Shown here one piece after another: positions 34,251 to 43,026 of a DNA stretch of 64,000 bases (positions are counted from its first letter, which is position 1; every line of letters starts with the position of its first letter). The translations under genes and the position numbers were made by a program. This DNA is from CAVYXZ01 sp965223835 (GTDB lineage: Bacteria > Chloroflexota > Anaerolineae > Aggregatilineales > Phototrophicaceae), in contig CBDCXQ010000001.1 of NCBI GenBank assembly GCA_965223835.1, positions 1,302,001 to 1,366,000 of the forward strand, in the 5' to 3' direction. The notes under the pieces are model-generated. The model saw only the letters and a list, made by a program, of their open reading frames with translations, was not told where the DNA came from and did no database searches.

Positions 34251-35783
34251 TTAGTCCCAGGCCCACACCCAGGTATCAGTGAACTGGCAAGAGGAGGCGG
34301 TGGGTTCAAAATTGATAACGGCGTTGCCTACACCTCCGGCAGCAGACGGCGTTTCTATCGTTCCAGCAAGCTGCCCATTGACGTAGTATAGCAGTTGTTG
34401 ATCGTTGACAATAACCAGCAAGCGCAACAGGCCCGCTTCCAAATCTAAACCAGTCCCAAAGATGCCTGGCTCAAAGTGGTCATCTTCCCGCTTGGATAGC
34501 CCATAAGCGCCGGTCTGGTCAAGATAGGCCAGCCAATAGCGGGTCGGGTCGGTTTGGCCCAGCAAAAGACCACAACCGGCGGGCAGATCGGGCGTAGCGA
34601 TTTCCCAGGAGACGGTGGTGCCCAGCGCAAATTGGTCGAAGGTCTGGTCGCCGCCCAGCGATAATTCGTTGACACCGGGTCGGTTGTGAGTAACGAAACT
34701 TTCGGGCACGATCAAGCCCATATTGCCCGCGGTTGGGATCAGCCGACGGCGTTGTAGCTCCGGGATCATGACGGTGGAATTCCCGGTCGCGAGTTGCTGG
34801 GGAATGATTTGCTCAGGTGTTGGGGTGGTGATCGCTAGATTCTGGAACTGGGCGACGACTTCGCTGCCCGCAGTGGGAGGCGTCGCGACCAATAACGCAA
34901 CCGAACCCGCTTCGCTGATGGTATCGTCGATGATGCGCCCGATGAGCTGACCGTTGTAAAAGAATTCAAAGCTGGTTTCGGCGGCGAGCAGGCCCAGCGT
35001 AAAAGTGGTTTGACCGGCGACAATAGCCGGATGCGTACTCCAATCCCGCAGGATAATTTGGCCGTCGCCGGTGTTGACGGCAAAGCGCCATTCGCCGCGT
35101 TGATTCAGGACGTATTCGTAATAAGTGTTTCCCGATTGCTGACGAGTTATCAAGCCAACTTGCCAGCCATCCGCACCGATGATTTCGGGCACTTCGACTT
35201 GCAGATAATGGTCGCGGACGGTTTCCGCACTATACATGATACTGGCCCGTTCCTGGATGCCGGTTAACAGCAAGGCAAGTCGATTATCGCCGAAGACAAC
35301 CTCCAATTGCTCATGGTCGCTCTGCCAAATTGTCTCGTCCGCAAATGTCTCGAAATGGTTGAGTTCTGCGAAGCCCGGCAGCAGGGTGAGTTCATATTCC
35401 CCTGCTGTTGTTCCAAATCCACTTACGTCGAGGGAATAGATGTCTGTGCGGGGAATTGTGAAGCCTTCCAGACGGGCGTCGGTTGTGTCGGCGGCATAAT
35501 CATCATTGGTAAACAGTAGATTCCCACTGCCATCGCGTATGGTCACAATTGGGTCCAGATCGCCGCTGGTGGCACGCACCGTTGCCGAAAGCATTGCACC
35601 ATCGGCTGCCGAGAACGTCCAGCTATCAGTCGCGCCGCTGGCTAACGTGCTCGATACCGGTGCAAAATATTCGAGCAATTCCTGGCCTTGCACCGATTGC
35701 AGCGTAATGAGCAGTACCAGGGTGGCGATTGTACCGATAAACCGGCCAATAGGCGGGCGTTTTATAAGACTGAAGGCATCCAC
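34251..35783 (-). CDS. Secreted protein with PPC and lectin-like domains
   Basis: 510 residues. A signal peptide (FIGTIATLVLLITLQSVQGQ) is followed by a pre-peptidase C-terminal (PPC) type domain (about 30-135: YFAPVSSTL, NDDYAADTTDARLEGF, YSLDVSGFGTTAGEYEL) and two concanavalin/LamG-like sheets (about 140-310 and 350-505: YYEYVLNQRGEW and RYWLAYLDQTGAYGLSK are equivalent strands). No catalytic motif is seen, so a binding role is likely. The frame is open to 35858, but GTG 35783 gives a compact signal peptide and a 22-nt overlap with the upstream gene. Confidence 0.72.
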   Translation of the reverse strand: MDAFSLIKRPPIGRFIGTIATLVLLITLQSVQGQELLEYFAPVSSTLASGATDSWTFSAADGAMLSATVRATSGDLDPIVTIRDGSGNLLFTNDDYAADTTDARLEGFTIPRTDIYSLDVSGFGTTAGEYELTLLPGFAELNHFETFADETIWQSDHEQLEVVFGDNRLALLLTGIQERASIMYSAETVRDHYLQVEVPEIIGADGWQVGLITRQQSGNTYYEYVLNQRGEWRFAVNTGDGQIILRDWSTHPAIVAGQTTFTLGLLAAETSFEFFYNGQLIGRIIDDTISEAGSVALLVATPPTAGSEVVAQFQNLAITTPTPEQIIPQQLATGNSTVMIPELQRRRLIPTAGNMGLIVPESFVTHNRPGVNELSLGGDQTFDQFALGTTVSWEIATPDLPAGCGLLLGQTDPTRYWLAYLDQTGAYGLSKREDDHFEPGIFGTGLDLEAGLLRLLVIVNDQQLLYYVNGQLAGTIETPSAAGGVGNAVINFEPTASSCQFTDTWVWAWD

Positions 35784-36436
35784 TGCGGATACTGCTCTTG
35801 TAATTGTTGGATGAGCATCAGGAAGTCGGGCGAGGTCATTTCTGCGCCTTCCATCCAACGAGCACTTTCCGCCGTTCGCAGGCGGCGCTGCTCCCCGGCC
35901 ACGCGCATATTGCTATTCGCTTGATCTTTGTTGTCTTTTTGGCTCTGGAGCAAGGTGAAGTGGCTGGTGCTGTTTTTGATTGCTTCCAGTTCTTTAGGCG
36001 ACATGAAGGTATAAACTGGCAGGAAGAGATCATCCTGTTCGAGTGCACAGGCAACCATAAACCAGCCTTTGGGCACCCGTGAACGTCGGTTGATCTGAAA
36101 TCGCCATAGCAGGACATTGACGCGCTGGTTGGCATCAATATCATTCTGAACTGTGTCGCCTTTCACCACCTGGATACGGTCGTCCTTAATCTGTATCGCC
36201 CTCCCGCTGGGCCACTGCTGTTTGAGTATCTTTTCTATCCGCTGGGTAAGTAACGCTGTCAGGGCAAACGCCACGATCAGGGCCAGAATGTTGACGCCTT
36301 CACCGGGAATAATCAGGTTGAGGATAACGAATAAAACGATCCAGAGCACAATAAAGATGACCACGACACTCAAGCGCAGGGCAGCATGTTCTGCATCAAC
36401 ATTAAAGGTCGTTTGGGTTGTGATTGAGTTTTCCAT
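35762..36436 (-). CDS. Two-helix membrane protein, function unknown
   Basis: 224 residues. Two hydrophobic helices near 20-42 and 46-64 are followed by a cytoplasmic beta domain containing QIKDDRIQVVKGD, reminiscent of bacterial PH-like domains, and a charged C-terminal tail. I do not recognise a family. It overlaps the downstream secreted protein gene by 22 nt and lies 15 nt after the methyltransferase gene, so 37845 to 34251 reads as one operon. Confidence 0.65.
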   Translation of the reverse strand: MENSITTQTTFNVDAEHAALRLSVVVIFIVLWIVLFVILNLIIPGEGVNILALIVAFALTALLTQRIEKILKQQWPSGRAIQIKDDRIQVVKGDTVQNDIDANQRVNVLLWRFQINRRSRVPKGWFMVACALEQDDLFLPVYTFMSPKELEAIKNSTSHFTLLQSQKDNKDQANSNMRVAGEQRRLRTAESARWMEGAEMTSPDFLMLIQQLQEQYPQWMPSVL

Positions 36437-36451
36437 CGCAATAAACCTGAA

Positions 36452-37207
36452 CTACTGTTTCTCGGTGATAAAAATAATACGATTGGCCTGTGACAAACCG
36501 GGTTCAAAATCCTCAAAATTGGGCGTCACAACGCGCCTGACCGTAAAACCACAGCGTTGCAACAAAGTGCCGATAGCCTGGGCAGGATAGCCCCGTAGCA
36601 CGCGTGTGGCCTCATGCCGTAGCCAGCCATCTGCCTGCTGATGAAAGATCAGGAAGCGCTCTTCATGAATCTGCCGATCAAAATCATAACGATTGGTCGC
36701 TGTCACTGCAAGGTTACTGCTGTCATGGGCCAGGTGGTCGCCGCTTTGTCCACGCGTGGTTAAGCCCTGGATGGTATGCATGTCAAACACAAAAAAGCGT
36801 CCAGAGTTCAGGCTTTTGTGAGCGTTTTTAAACATGCTTTCCAGGTCGCGCAGGCTGTTCAGTTCATTGATTACGTCGAGTGCCAGCACCATGTCAACCG
36901 TCCCCAGGTCGAAATCGGGATCACGAATATCCAGTTCGTGGAGTTCGTGGTGCAGGTTGGCGGCTTCCAGGCGCTGTTGACTGAGCGCAAGCATTGCTGG
37001 TGAACTATCGACCCCCCGCACGATGTAATTATGGCGGGTTAACCACTCCAATGTTGCGCCAGTTCCGCAGCCCAGCTCAAGAATGTGGCGGCCCAGCCAA
37101 TCGTTGCGCTGCGCAAAATCAATGAGACGTGCCGTCATGTCCTCAGCAAACTGGCTCATGTTGAGTGTGTCGTATACCGATGCGAGTAGGGCATAGTCTC
37201 CAGGCAC
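36452..37207 (-). CDS. Class I SAM-dependent methyltransferase
   Basis: 251 residues. HILELGCGTGATLEWL is the SAM-binding motif I, VRGVDSSPAMLALS motif II, and DMVLALDVINEL the acidic motif. The substrate is unknown. The open frame reaches 37261, which would overlap the upstream gene by 43 nt; GTG 37207, with GAGGT 5 nt before it and 11 nt after the previous stop, is a better start, though less certain than a standard ATG. Confidence 0.8.
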   Translation of the reverse strand: MPGDYALLASVYDTLNMSQFAEDMTARLIDFAQRNDWLGRHILELGCGTGATLEWLTRHNYIVRGVDSSPAMLALSQQRLEAANLHHELHELDIRDPDFDLGTVDMVLALDVINELNSLRDLESMFKNAHKSLNSGRFFVFDMHTIQGLTTRGQSGDHLAHDSSNLAVTATNRYDFDRQIHEERFLIFHQQADGWLRHEATRVLRGYPAQAIGTLLQRCGFTVRRVVTPNFEDFEPGLSQANRIIFITEKQ

Positions 37208-37218
37208 GCTGACCTCAC

Positions 37219-37845
37219 TTATATTGCCGCCGTACTGAATACGACGTGGAAAGCCTGACAATAGATTACGACACTATTATACAGACTTAGATCAATTTCG
37301 GCGGGTATCTCATAATTCTGGTTGCCGATATTACCTTTGAGGCGACCTAATTCAAGATTCAAATTCCCGCGGGCGACCTCTTCCCGTGTGCGCGGTTCTT
37401 CACCGGCGGATAGGACCACGCGTAAGTCAGGGCCATTGGCTGCCTGAAAGTCCTCAAAGCGTAATACCTTGCGATTGTCAGGCAGTTGATAAATGGTCGC
37501 TGTCCCTTCGGCCCAATGTACCGCATCAACCCGGACAAAACTACCATCCGTGATCACGATTGTAGATTGCGTATCTGGTGGTGGCTCAGTCGCGGCAACA
37601 ACTGAGATTTGTAACGCGGCTTCAACCATCGTGATCGCCATCGCCTGATCTTCATCTGCCATCTGCCGGAAAGCAGTCTGTTCAGCAGGTGATAAGGCGG
37701 TGAAAGCGGCCTGTAATTCAGCCGCCAGGCCGGGGAAGGCTTCATTGACCACATCATTAACGAATAGGGGCCGCCAGAGCGGAAACGAATAGGTAGCGGC
37801 GACGAGAGCCGCGCCAACCACGATGATGAATAGCCGAAAGCGCAT
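37219..37845 (-). CDS. DM13-domain envelope protein
   Basis: 208 residues. One N-terminal helix (about 4-22) anchors or exports the protein. A helical region (30-85) precedes a DM13 domain (about 95-208): GSFVRVDAVHWAEGTATIY, VLRFEDFQAANGPDLRVVLS, LGRLKGNIGNQNYEIP and VVIYCQAFHVVFSTA. DM13 domains contain a conserved Cys and have been proposed to take part in electron transfer outside the cell; biochemistry is scarce. It is the first gene of the 37845-34251 unit. Confidence 0.85.
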   Translation of the reverse strand: MRFRLFIIVVGAALVAATYSFPLWRPLFVNDVVNEAFPGLAAELQAAFTALSPAEQTAFRQMADEDQAMAITMVEAALQISVVAATEPPPDTQSTIVITDGSFVRVDAVHWAEGTATIYQLPDNRKVLRFEDFQAANGPDLRVVLSAGEEPRTREEVARGNLNLELGRLKGNIGNQNYEIPAEIDLSLYNSVVIYCQAFHVVFSTAAI

Positions 37846-37904
37846 ACCCTAACCTCATAATCGCGTTAGCGTAGCACAAAGCCAGGGTTCAAACAATGTG
37901 AAGT

Positions 37905-38618
37905 TTAGAGATGGCTGCCTGGCATCCGGTAGCCTTCGCCCGGCACAGTAATGATGTAGTAGGGGCGGCGGGGATTTTCTTCTAATTTCTGCCGTAACCG
38001 CGAGATATTCACGCGCAGCACGGAATAATCCCCTACCTTTACGTAATCTTCGCCCCAAACAGAGCGTAATAGCTCATCGTGGGAGACGATTTGTCCGGCG
38101 TTGCGCATCAGCGTGATGAGCAGGCCATATTCGACCGGAGTCAGGTGGAGCTTTTCGCCCCGGATGCGTGCCTGCCGCTGGGGAATGTCCAGTTCAAGTT
38201 CGTTGACGATTAGTTTGGTTTCGGGCTGGGGAGTCCACTCTACGCGTCGCAGCAGGGCCTGGACCCTCGCGATTAACTCTTCCGGCGAAAAAGGTTTATC
38301 GACATAATCGTCGGCCCCGGCTTCTAAGGCGACGACCTTATCATGCTCGCGGCTGTAACCGCTGATGACAATGATGGGCAGGAAGGAACGGTCTCTTACC
38401 CAGCGCAAGACATCCAGCCCGTCCATGTCCGGCAAGGCTAGATCAAGTAATATCAAATCAGGCGGCGAGGTGGCAATGTGTTCGAGGGCCGTGACACCAC
38501 TGGCAACGAAATTGGTACTAAACCCGACACCTTCCAACAGGTTTAGCATCATATCAGCGGTGTTGTCATCATCTTCAATGACCAGAATTTGGCGAGTTTC
38601 GTCTTGGGTTGATACCAT
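37905..38618 (-). CDS. OmpR/PhoB-type response regulator
   Basis: 237 residues. Receiver domain with the acidic pair Asp16/Asp17, phospho-acceptor Asp59 in LLDLALPDMDG, the Ser in VISGYS and Lys in DKPFSPEEL. The winged-helix DNA-binding domain (about 135-232) shows LHLTPVEYGLLITLMRN and VNISRLRQKLEENP. No histidine kinase is next to it, so it is an orphan here; the cytoplasmic kinase at 26596 is one possible partner. A good promoter lies upstream. Confidence 0.93.
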   Translation of the reverse strand: MVSTQDETRQILVIEDDDNTADMMLNLLEGVGFSTNFVASGVTALEHIATSPPDLILLDLALPDMDGLDVLRWVRDRSFLPIIVISGYSREHDKVVALEAGADDYVDKPFSPEELIARVQALLRRVEWTPQPETKLIVNELELDIPQRQARIRGEKLHLTPVEYGLLITLMRNAGQIVSHDELLRSVWGEDYVKVGDYSVLRVNISRLRQKLEENPRRPYYIITVPGEGYRMPGSHL

Positions 38619-38670
38619 TGTACGTTCTCGTTACAGAATTTAAACGCTTATCTAATCTATGTCATACCAA

Positions 38671-38700
38671 ATTATAGGGTATAACCTTGCGATTGACCAA
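38671..38700 (-). promoter_or_regulatory. Promoter of the response regulator gene
   Basis: On the minus strand: TTGGTC (-35, 38700-38695), an 18-nt spacer, TATAAT (-10, 38676-38671). Predicted start near 38664, about 46 nt before ATG 38618. The surrounding 180-nt gap (38619-38801) is AT-rich and holds no gene that I can support. Confidence 0.6.
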
Positions 38701-38801
38701 ATTTTGGTTCGGATTTAGTTTAAAATTCGATATTTATGTGATTGTCTCAGGAATCAAAAAACCTGGATAACTTGTATCACAGGCTTCAAGATTTCACGAA
38801 C

Positions 38802-39440
38802 CTACTTAGCGGTGAGCGCCGCCATCATACCGCGAACGAACTCGATTTCATCCTGATTGACCGTATGACCCATGCCTGGATAAATACGTTCTGTCACATC
38901 GCTGTCCAGATTTTGCATAGCGAGGGTTGATTCCTGCACTCTTTCCAGCGGGATGTGAAAATCGACATCGCTGCATCCCAGAAACACTGGTGTATTGTCC
39001 AACGTGCCATCGTATGTAAACGCGGTTCCGGGTGGACCGATTAGACCGCCGCTTAGCGCAACGACTCCGCCATATCGCTGCGGCTTGCGGGCGGCAAATT
39101 CCAGCGCGAGGCAGGCCCCCTGTGAGAAGCCCAGCAGTATGGTTTTCTCCGGCGGTATTCCGGCCTGTTCAACCTTAGCCAACACGTTGCCAACCTGGTG
39201 TAGTGCAGACGACAGATACGGTTCGTTACTGGCGACGGGTGCCGTAAAGCGATTGGGATACCAGGTGTTACGGGTGGCTTGCGGCGCGAGATAAGCAAAA
39301 TCCGGTTGATTAAACTCATGAGCCAATTCGATAATGCTGCCAGCAGTTGCTCCCCGACCATGTACCATAATCATGGCGACCTGCGCATCGGATAATGATA
39401 TGCCAGCAGTGACGATGGGCTGATTTTGATGCATACTCAT
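38802..39440 (-). CDS. Alpha/beta-hydrolase, carboxylesterase/phospholipase type (MhqD-like)
   Basis: 212 residues. VAMIMVHGRGAT is the oxyanion-loop strand, LLGFSQGACLALE the nucleophile elbow with Ser, SDVDFHIP holds the catalytic Asp and YPGMGHTVNQ the catalytic His. Bacillus MhqD has this fold and sits beside a ring-cleaving dioxygenase under MhqR control, as here. ATG 39440 starts 1 nt after the dioxygenase stop; ATG 39434 is also possible. The likely role is hydrolysis of ring-cleavage or quinone-adduct products, inferred from context. Confidence 0.85.
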   Translation of the reverse strand: MSMHQNQPIVTAGISLSDAQVAMIMVHGRGATAGSIIELAHEFNQPDFAYLAPQATRNTWYPNRFTAPVASNEPYLSSALHQVGNVLAKVEQAGIPPEKTILLGFSQGACLALEFAARKPQRYGGVVALSGGLIGPPGTAFTYDGTLDNTPVFLGCSDVDFHIPLERVQESTLAMQNLDSDVTERIYPGMGHTVNQDEIEFVRGMMAALTAK

Positions 39441-39441
39441 C

Positions 39442-40533
39442 TTATGCCTTCTCTGACAGTTGCCAGGGTTTCGTTGTGATGGGTGTGAGAATTTGCTCGA
39501 TCTGGTCACGTTGATTTTCTAACCAGGGTGGCAACATCAAGCCTTGACCCAGTTCAGCTTCAGTTTCATCATGCAGAAAGCCGGGTCCCGCCGTTGCCAG
39601 TTCGACAATGTGTCCATCGGGATCATTGGTATAAATGCTCTTGAAGTAGATGCGGTCCATCACCGGTGACACGCGTAACCCGGCCTGAATGAGTTTCTCG
39701 CGGAATTCAAGCTGCGTCTCCTCATCCGGCACTGCGAAAGCATAGTGGTGCGTTTGACCCCGTCCCATTTCAACGCGGCGGGTTTTGCTGGGGCGGCGCT
39801 CAAAATAGGTGATGAGCGTGCCGGGTTCGCCATTGCCGGTGCCCCAGTACCAGTGGGCTGAATCCGGATCATCGAAATTTGATGTGCGCTTAACCAACCT
39901 TAGGCCAAGTAGATCGCTGAAAAAAGTGTTTGTGCGCTCGATATTGGCACCGATGGCCGTGATATGATGCATCCCCTGCATTAGGGCCATGTCCGCCGTA
40001 ATGTCTGGTATAGGGTCGGGCCACGTTGTTTGCTCGATTTGTTCGGCATCGCGGTTGGCCTTAATCATTGCTGCCGGCGGCTCCCTGAATTCGGTGCCGA
40101 GATGATCGGCAGGTTCGTCACGGGTGAAGCCTGGGCCATCGGTAGCGATTTCAAGAATCACGCCATCCGGGTCACGGAAATAGATCGACGTGAAATAGTG
40201 CCGGTCGAAGGGGCCGTCTACACTAATACCCAGATCCGTCAACCGTCGTTTCCACTTGAGCAGGCCATCGTAGTCGGCAACGCGTAGGGCCACATGATGG
40301 GTGCCGCCAATGCCGGGCAAGCCTTTGGGCGCACGCGGCCATTCAAAGAAGGTAATTGCGGTTCCGGGAGTGCCGGTCTCATTGCCAAAATACAGATGAT
40401 AGCTACCGGGATCATCGAAATTCACCGTCTGCTTGACTAACCGCTGGCCTAATACCTGCGTATAAAAATCGACGGTTTGCTGGGCGTTTGATGCCACCAG
40501 TGTGATGTGGTGTAATCCTGTGATTGTACTCAT
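39442..40533 (-). CDS. Ring-cleaving dioxygenase of the glyoxalase/VOC superfamily (MhqO/MhqE-like)
   Basis: 363 residues formed of two VOC modules. Module 1 starts ITGLHHITLVASNAQQTVDFYTQVLG; module 2 starts MHHITAIGANIERTNTFF. Metal-binding His and Glu are expected in HHITL, THHVALRV and VILEIA. Related enzymes open hydroquinone or catechol rings. ATG 40533 is preceded by AAAGGA; the open frame to 40623 lies in the promoter region and is discarded. It is transcribed divergently from the MarR gene, with overlapping promoters and palindromic sites. Confidence 0.9.
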   Translation of the reverse strand: MSTITGLHHITLVASNAQQTVDFYTQVLGQRLVKQTVNFDDPGSYHLYFGNETGTPGTAITFFEWPRAPKGLPGIGGTHHVALRVADYDGLLKWKRRLTDLGISVDGPFDRHYFTSIYFRDPDGVILEIATDGPGFTRDEPADHLGTEFREPPAAMIKANRDAEQIEQTTWPDPIPDITADMALMQGMHHITAIGANIERTNTFFSDLLGLRLVKRTSNFDDPDSAHWYWGTGNGEPGTLITYFERRPSKTRRVEMGRGQTHHYAFAVPDEETQLEFREKLIQAGLRVSPVMDRIYFKSIYTNDPDGHIVELATAGPGFLHDETEAELGQGLMLPPWLENQRDQIEQILTPITTKPWQLSEKA

Positions 40534-40611
40534 TGATAGTTCCTTTCCACAGCAGTTGACATGGATGTGCAACCCCTTGCATGTTGCTACAATCCACCGA
40601 GTGTTCATTTG

Positions 40612-40630
40612 ATGTTTAATCATTTGACAT
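40612..40630. promoter_or_regulatory. MarR-type operator A
   Basis: ATGTTTAATCATTTGACAT is an imperfect palindrome: ATGT-nn-AAT-n-ATT-nn-ACAT, 14 of 19 positions symmetric. It is nested in a longer perfect arm pair TTTGATGT (40608-40615) and ACATCAAA (40627-40634). It contains the -35 TTGACA of the marR promoter. Binding by the neighbouring MarR protein is inferred. Confidence 0.6.
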
Positions 40631-40653
40631 CAAACAATTTAGCATGATACTAT
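40624..40653 (+). promoter_or_regulatory. marR promoter
   Basis: TTGACA (perfect -35, 40624-40629), an 18-nt spacer, TACTAT (-10, 40648-40653). Start near 40660, inside operator B. A second possible element, the extended -10 TGC TACAAT at 40585-40593, lies further upstream. Confidence 0.6.
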
Positions 40654-40664
40654 TGTGGTGTCAA
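40636..40664 (-). promoter_or_regulatory. Dioxygenase-esterase promoter
   Basis: On the minus strand: TTGACA (perfect -35, 40664-40659), a 17-nt spacer, TAAATT (-10, 40641-40636). Start near 40629, within operator A. The two divergent promoters interlock, so one bound repressor could block both. Confidence 0.55.
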
Positions 40665-40675
40665 TCACTTAACAT
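40659..40675. promoter_or_regulatory. MarR-type operator B
   Basis: TGTCAATCACTTAACAT, partly symmetric (TGTnAA and TTnACA halves) and similar to operator A read on the other strand. It covers the -35 of the dioxygenase promoter and the predicted marR transcription start. Confidence 0.5.
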
Positions 40676-40699
40676 TAGAAATTCGCAAAAAAGGTAAAT

Positions 40700-41158
40700 A
40701 TGGGTACAAAATATCAGGGGGCACCCGACGAAATCAACGCGTTGGATACGTATATTAAACTCACTCGCGCGGCGGAGCGTGTGTATCATCGAACGAATGC
40801 ACATCTGGGAGATTACAATCTGACCACCAGCCAATTCGCCGTGCTGGAAGCGCTCTATCATCTGGGCAAGTTGTCGCAGGTAGAACTGGCACACAAATTG
40901 CTGAAGAGCACCGGGAATATGACGCTGGTGCTAAAAAATCTGGAGAAGCGTGATTTGATCTGCCGAGAACGCAGTCAACAGGATCAGCGGGTTGTGCAGG
41001 TATCTATATCCCCATCAGGCCAGGCGTTAATTGCTCGGATTCTGCCGGGTCATGTACGGGGTATTGTTGAAGCGTTAGGGGTATTGAGCGCCAAGGAACA
41101 GGCTACACTGGGCCGTTTATGTCGTAAGCTGGGGCTGGCGCAGAGTGAATCAGATTAG
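40700..41158 (+). CDS. MarR-family transcriptional regulator (MhqR-like)
   Basis: 152 residues with the MarR winged helix: LTTSQFAVLEALYHLGKLSQVELAHKLLKSTGNMTLVLKNLEKR is the helix-turn-helix and recognition helix, then the wing RSQQDQRVVQVSISPSG. It has no cysteine in the domain core, so sensing is by ligand or an unseen mechanism. Position opposite a dioxygenase and an esterase matches Bacillus mhqR, which responds to quinones and catechols. Palindromes over both promoters suggest repression of the divergent operon and of itself. Confidence 0.9.
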   Translation: MGTKYQGAPDEINALDTYIKLTRAAERVYHRTNAHLGDYNLTTSQFAVLEALYHLGKLSQVELAHKLLKSTGNMTLVLKNLEKRDLICRERSQQDQRVVQVSISPSGQALIARILPGHVRGIVEALGVLSAKEQATLGRLCRKLGLAQSESD

Positions 41159-41162
41159 CCGC

Positions 41163-41735
41163 TTATATCGGGAAAATTTTATTGAGAGGCAGTTCAAAGC
41201 TGGACAGCACGTCGCCACCCTCTAAAACGTCGTGCCGCTCTTCATAATCAACCAGCAGGACAATATCAACATCTGGACGGTAAACCTCGACTAAACGCTG
41301 TTCCGGGTAAACCAACCATACCATTCGTGACCCATTGGTCAGATAAAAGGCAGCTTTGGCCCGTAGTGTATTAAAGTTGTCATCCGGTGACTTAACTTCG
41401 ATTGCCAGGTCGGGCATCTGGGGGACGGCTCCCCGGCAGGTGATGGGTAAGGCGCGCTCAGCACTGGTGAAGCTGAGGTCCGGCATCAAAGCAAAAACGT
41501 CATTCTCAGGCAACTTGTAGGCTGCGCTAATTGCCAATCTCCCGCTGCCGTAGACCGTCATATACTTGTAAATTGCGCCGCTGAGAGTAGCAATAATTAT
41601 GCCATGTTCTTCGGTTGGTATTTTTTCAACAATCTCCCCATCAATGAGTTCAAACCAGCGGTCAGCATTTTCGGGCTGCGAGATGAATGCTTCAAACTCA
41701 TCAATTGTGTATTCACGGGGTCGTTGTAGGGCCAT
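41163..41735 (-). CDS. Uma2-family (DUF820) endonuclease-like protein
   Basis: 190 residues. A PD-(D/E)XK-like core: FELIDGEIVEKIP, PDLSFTS, PDLAIEVKSPDD (Asp, Glu-x-Lys) and the C-terminal GGDVLSSFELPLNKIF. Uma2 genes are numerous in cyanobacteria and Chloroflexota; a nuclease role is predicted from the fold, not shown. A second copy lies at 45902. It faces marR tail to tail with a 4-nt gap. Confidence 0.85.
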   Translation of the reverse strand: MALQRPREYTIDEFEAFISQPENADRWFELIDGEIVEKIPTEEHGIIIATLSGAIYKYMTVYGSGRLAISAAYKLPENDVFALMPDLSFTSAERALPITCRGAVPQMPDLAIEVKSPDDNFNTLRAKAAFYLTNGSRMVWLVYPEQRLVEVYRPDVDIVLLVDYEERHDVLEGGDVLSSFELPLNKIFPI

Positions 41736-41763
41736 TGACTATCCTCTCATGTTCATCCAATTA

Positions 41764-41790
41764 TACAAAAAAGGCGACTGTTTGTCGCCC
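41764..41790 (-). terminator. Intrinsic terminator of the purine-deaminase operon
   Basis: On the minus strand GGCGAC (41789-41784), a 5-nt loop and GTCGCC (41778-41773) form a stem followed by six T (41772-41767). It lies 25 nt after the stop of the M20 peptidase gene. Confidence 0.8.
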
Positions 41791-41814
41791 TCTCAGACAT
41801 GATTTTTGATTTGC

Positions 41815-43026
41815 CTACTTAGTTAAAGCGGGTAGCAGGGCATACCATTCGGTTGAGCGCACGACGTCATCCAGTGGCACTTGATCGATCACGGTATGCG
41901 CGTGGATCTCATCACCGGGGCCAAAGCCGATACTGGGAATGCCCGCCTTGCCCGCCCAGAAAATACCGTTCGTCGAGAAATTCCACTTATATGATGGTGG
42001 CATCTCGCCCCAGAGCAATTCGCCCGTTTTCTGCCCGGCAGTTACAAATGGGTGACTTTCTTCCAACGCCCAGGCGGGATAGATTTTATCCAGTGGATAA
42101 ACAAAGCCGGTGTAGCTTGGTTCGTCGTAGGTCAAGATTGAAGCGGCTATGTCGTCACGCTCACCGATAATCGATTTGATGCGGGCCAGTTCTTCCTGGG
42201 GGTCTTCGCCAAACGTCAGGCGGCGGTCAATATAGATTTTGGCCTGGTTGGGCACGGCGTTGATGCTGGGGGTATCTACGATCATGTCCGTTACCGTGAC
42301 CCGACCATTGCCCAGGAAGGGGTCATCCTTAAATTCAGGTTCTAATTTACTGATCGTGTCGATGATCGGCAGCAGTTTATAAATGGCGTTATCGCCCAGG
42401 TGATTGGCGGCAGCGTGTGCACTCTTGCCCTGAGCCACCACTTCCATTTCGACGCGGCCTTTTTGCCCACGATAGACCTGCATCCGGGTCGGCTCACCAA
42501 TGACGACGAAATCAGGCTTGATCCCTTCGACATTATATAGAGCGTCCGGCGCACTGCCATCGTTCCACTCTTCCATATTGCCGAAGTAGTAGCCGGTGCT
42601 GCCTTCAAGGAGACCCAGTTCTTGCGCCAGCGCCAGTCCATAGATCATGCCCGGCGTGCTGCCTTTTTCATCACAGGCCCCACGGGCATACAAAATGCCA
42701 TCTTCGACTTTGCCCTCGAACGGATCCCAGTCCCACTCGTTGGGATTGCCGATGCCTACGGTGTCGATATGGCTATCGTAGAGCAGTTTGGTAGGGCCGT
42801 CGCCGATGCGCCCGACAACATTGCCCATTTTGTCCCACCACACCTCATCAAACCCAAGTTTCTTCATCTCAGCTTCGGTTCGCTCGCCGACTTCACGAAT
42901 TTGACTTTCCATGCTGGGGATAGCGCACAGTTCGCGCAAAAAAGTAATAATGTCGTCGCGCTGTTCGGCAACACGGTGCTTGAGTTTGTCAATCGTCGCC
43001 TGATCGATCATGATGTTATCCTTCAT
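41815..43026 (-). CDS. M20-family metallohydrolase, YgeY-like
   Basis: 403 residues. Zinc ligands and catalytic residues lie in LLYDSHIDTVG, GACDEKGSTPG and GNMEEWNDG (the Glu-Glu pair); the lid domain runs about 180-290 (KGRVEMEVVAQGKSAHAAANH). The HIDTVGIGN segment and overall length resemble the YgeY hydrolases linked to selenium-dependent purine catabolism in E. coli, but no selenium genes are nearby. ATG 43026 overlaps the deaminase stop by 4 nt; ATG 43011 has a better Shine-Dalgarno (AAGGA, 7 nt upstream) and may be the real start. A deacylase or peptidase on a purine-breakdown intermediate is plausible. Confidence 0.85.
   Translation of the reverse strand: MKDNIMIDQATIDKLKHRVAEQRDDIITFLRELCAIPSMESQIREVGERTEAEMKKLGFDEVWWDKMGNVVGRIGDGPTKLLYDSHIDTVGIGNPNEWDWDPFEGKVEDGILYARGACDEKGSTPGMIYGLALAQELGLLEGSTGYYFGNMEEWNDGSAPDALYNVEGIKPDFVVIGEPTRMQVYRGQKGRVEMEVVAQGKSAHAAANHLGDNAIYKLLPIIDTISKLEPEFKDDPFLGNGRVTVTDMIVDTPSINAVPNQAKIYIDRRLTFGEDPQEELARIKSIIGERDDIAASILTYDEPSYTGFVYPLDKIYPAWALEESHPFVTAGQKTGELLWGEMPPSYKWNFSTNGIFWAGKAGIPSIGFGPGDEIHAHTVIDQVPLDDVVRSTEWYALLPALTK

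Noticed and set aside
41815..43026. Selenium-dependent purine pathway around the YgeY-like gene
   Set aside because: No ygfK, hydantoinase, xanthine dehydrogenase or sel genes are present; the similarity is at family level only.
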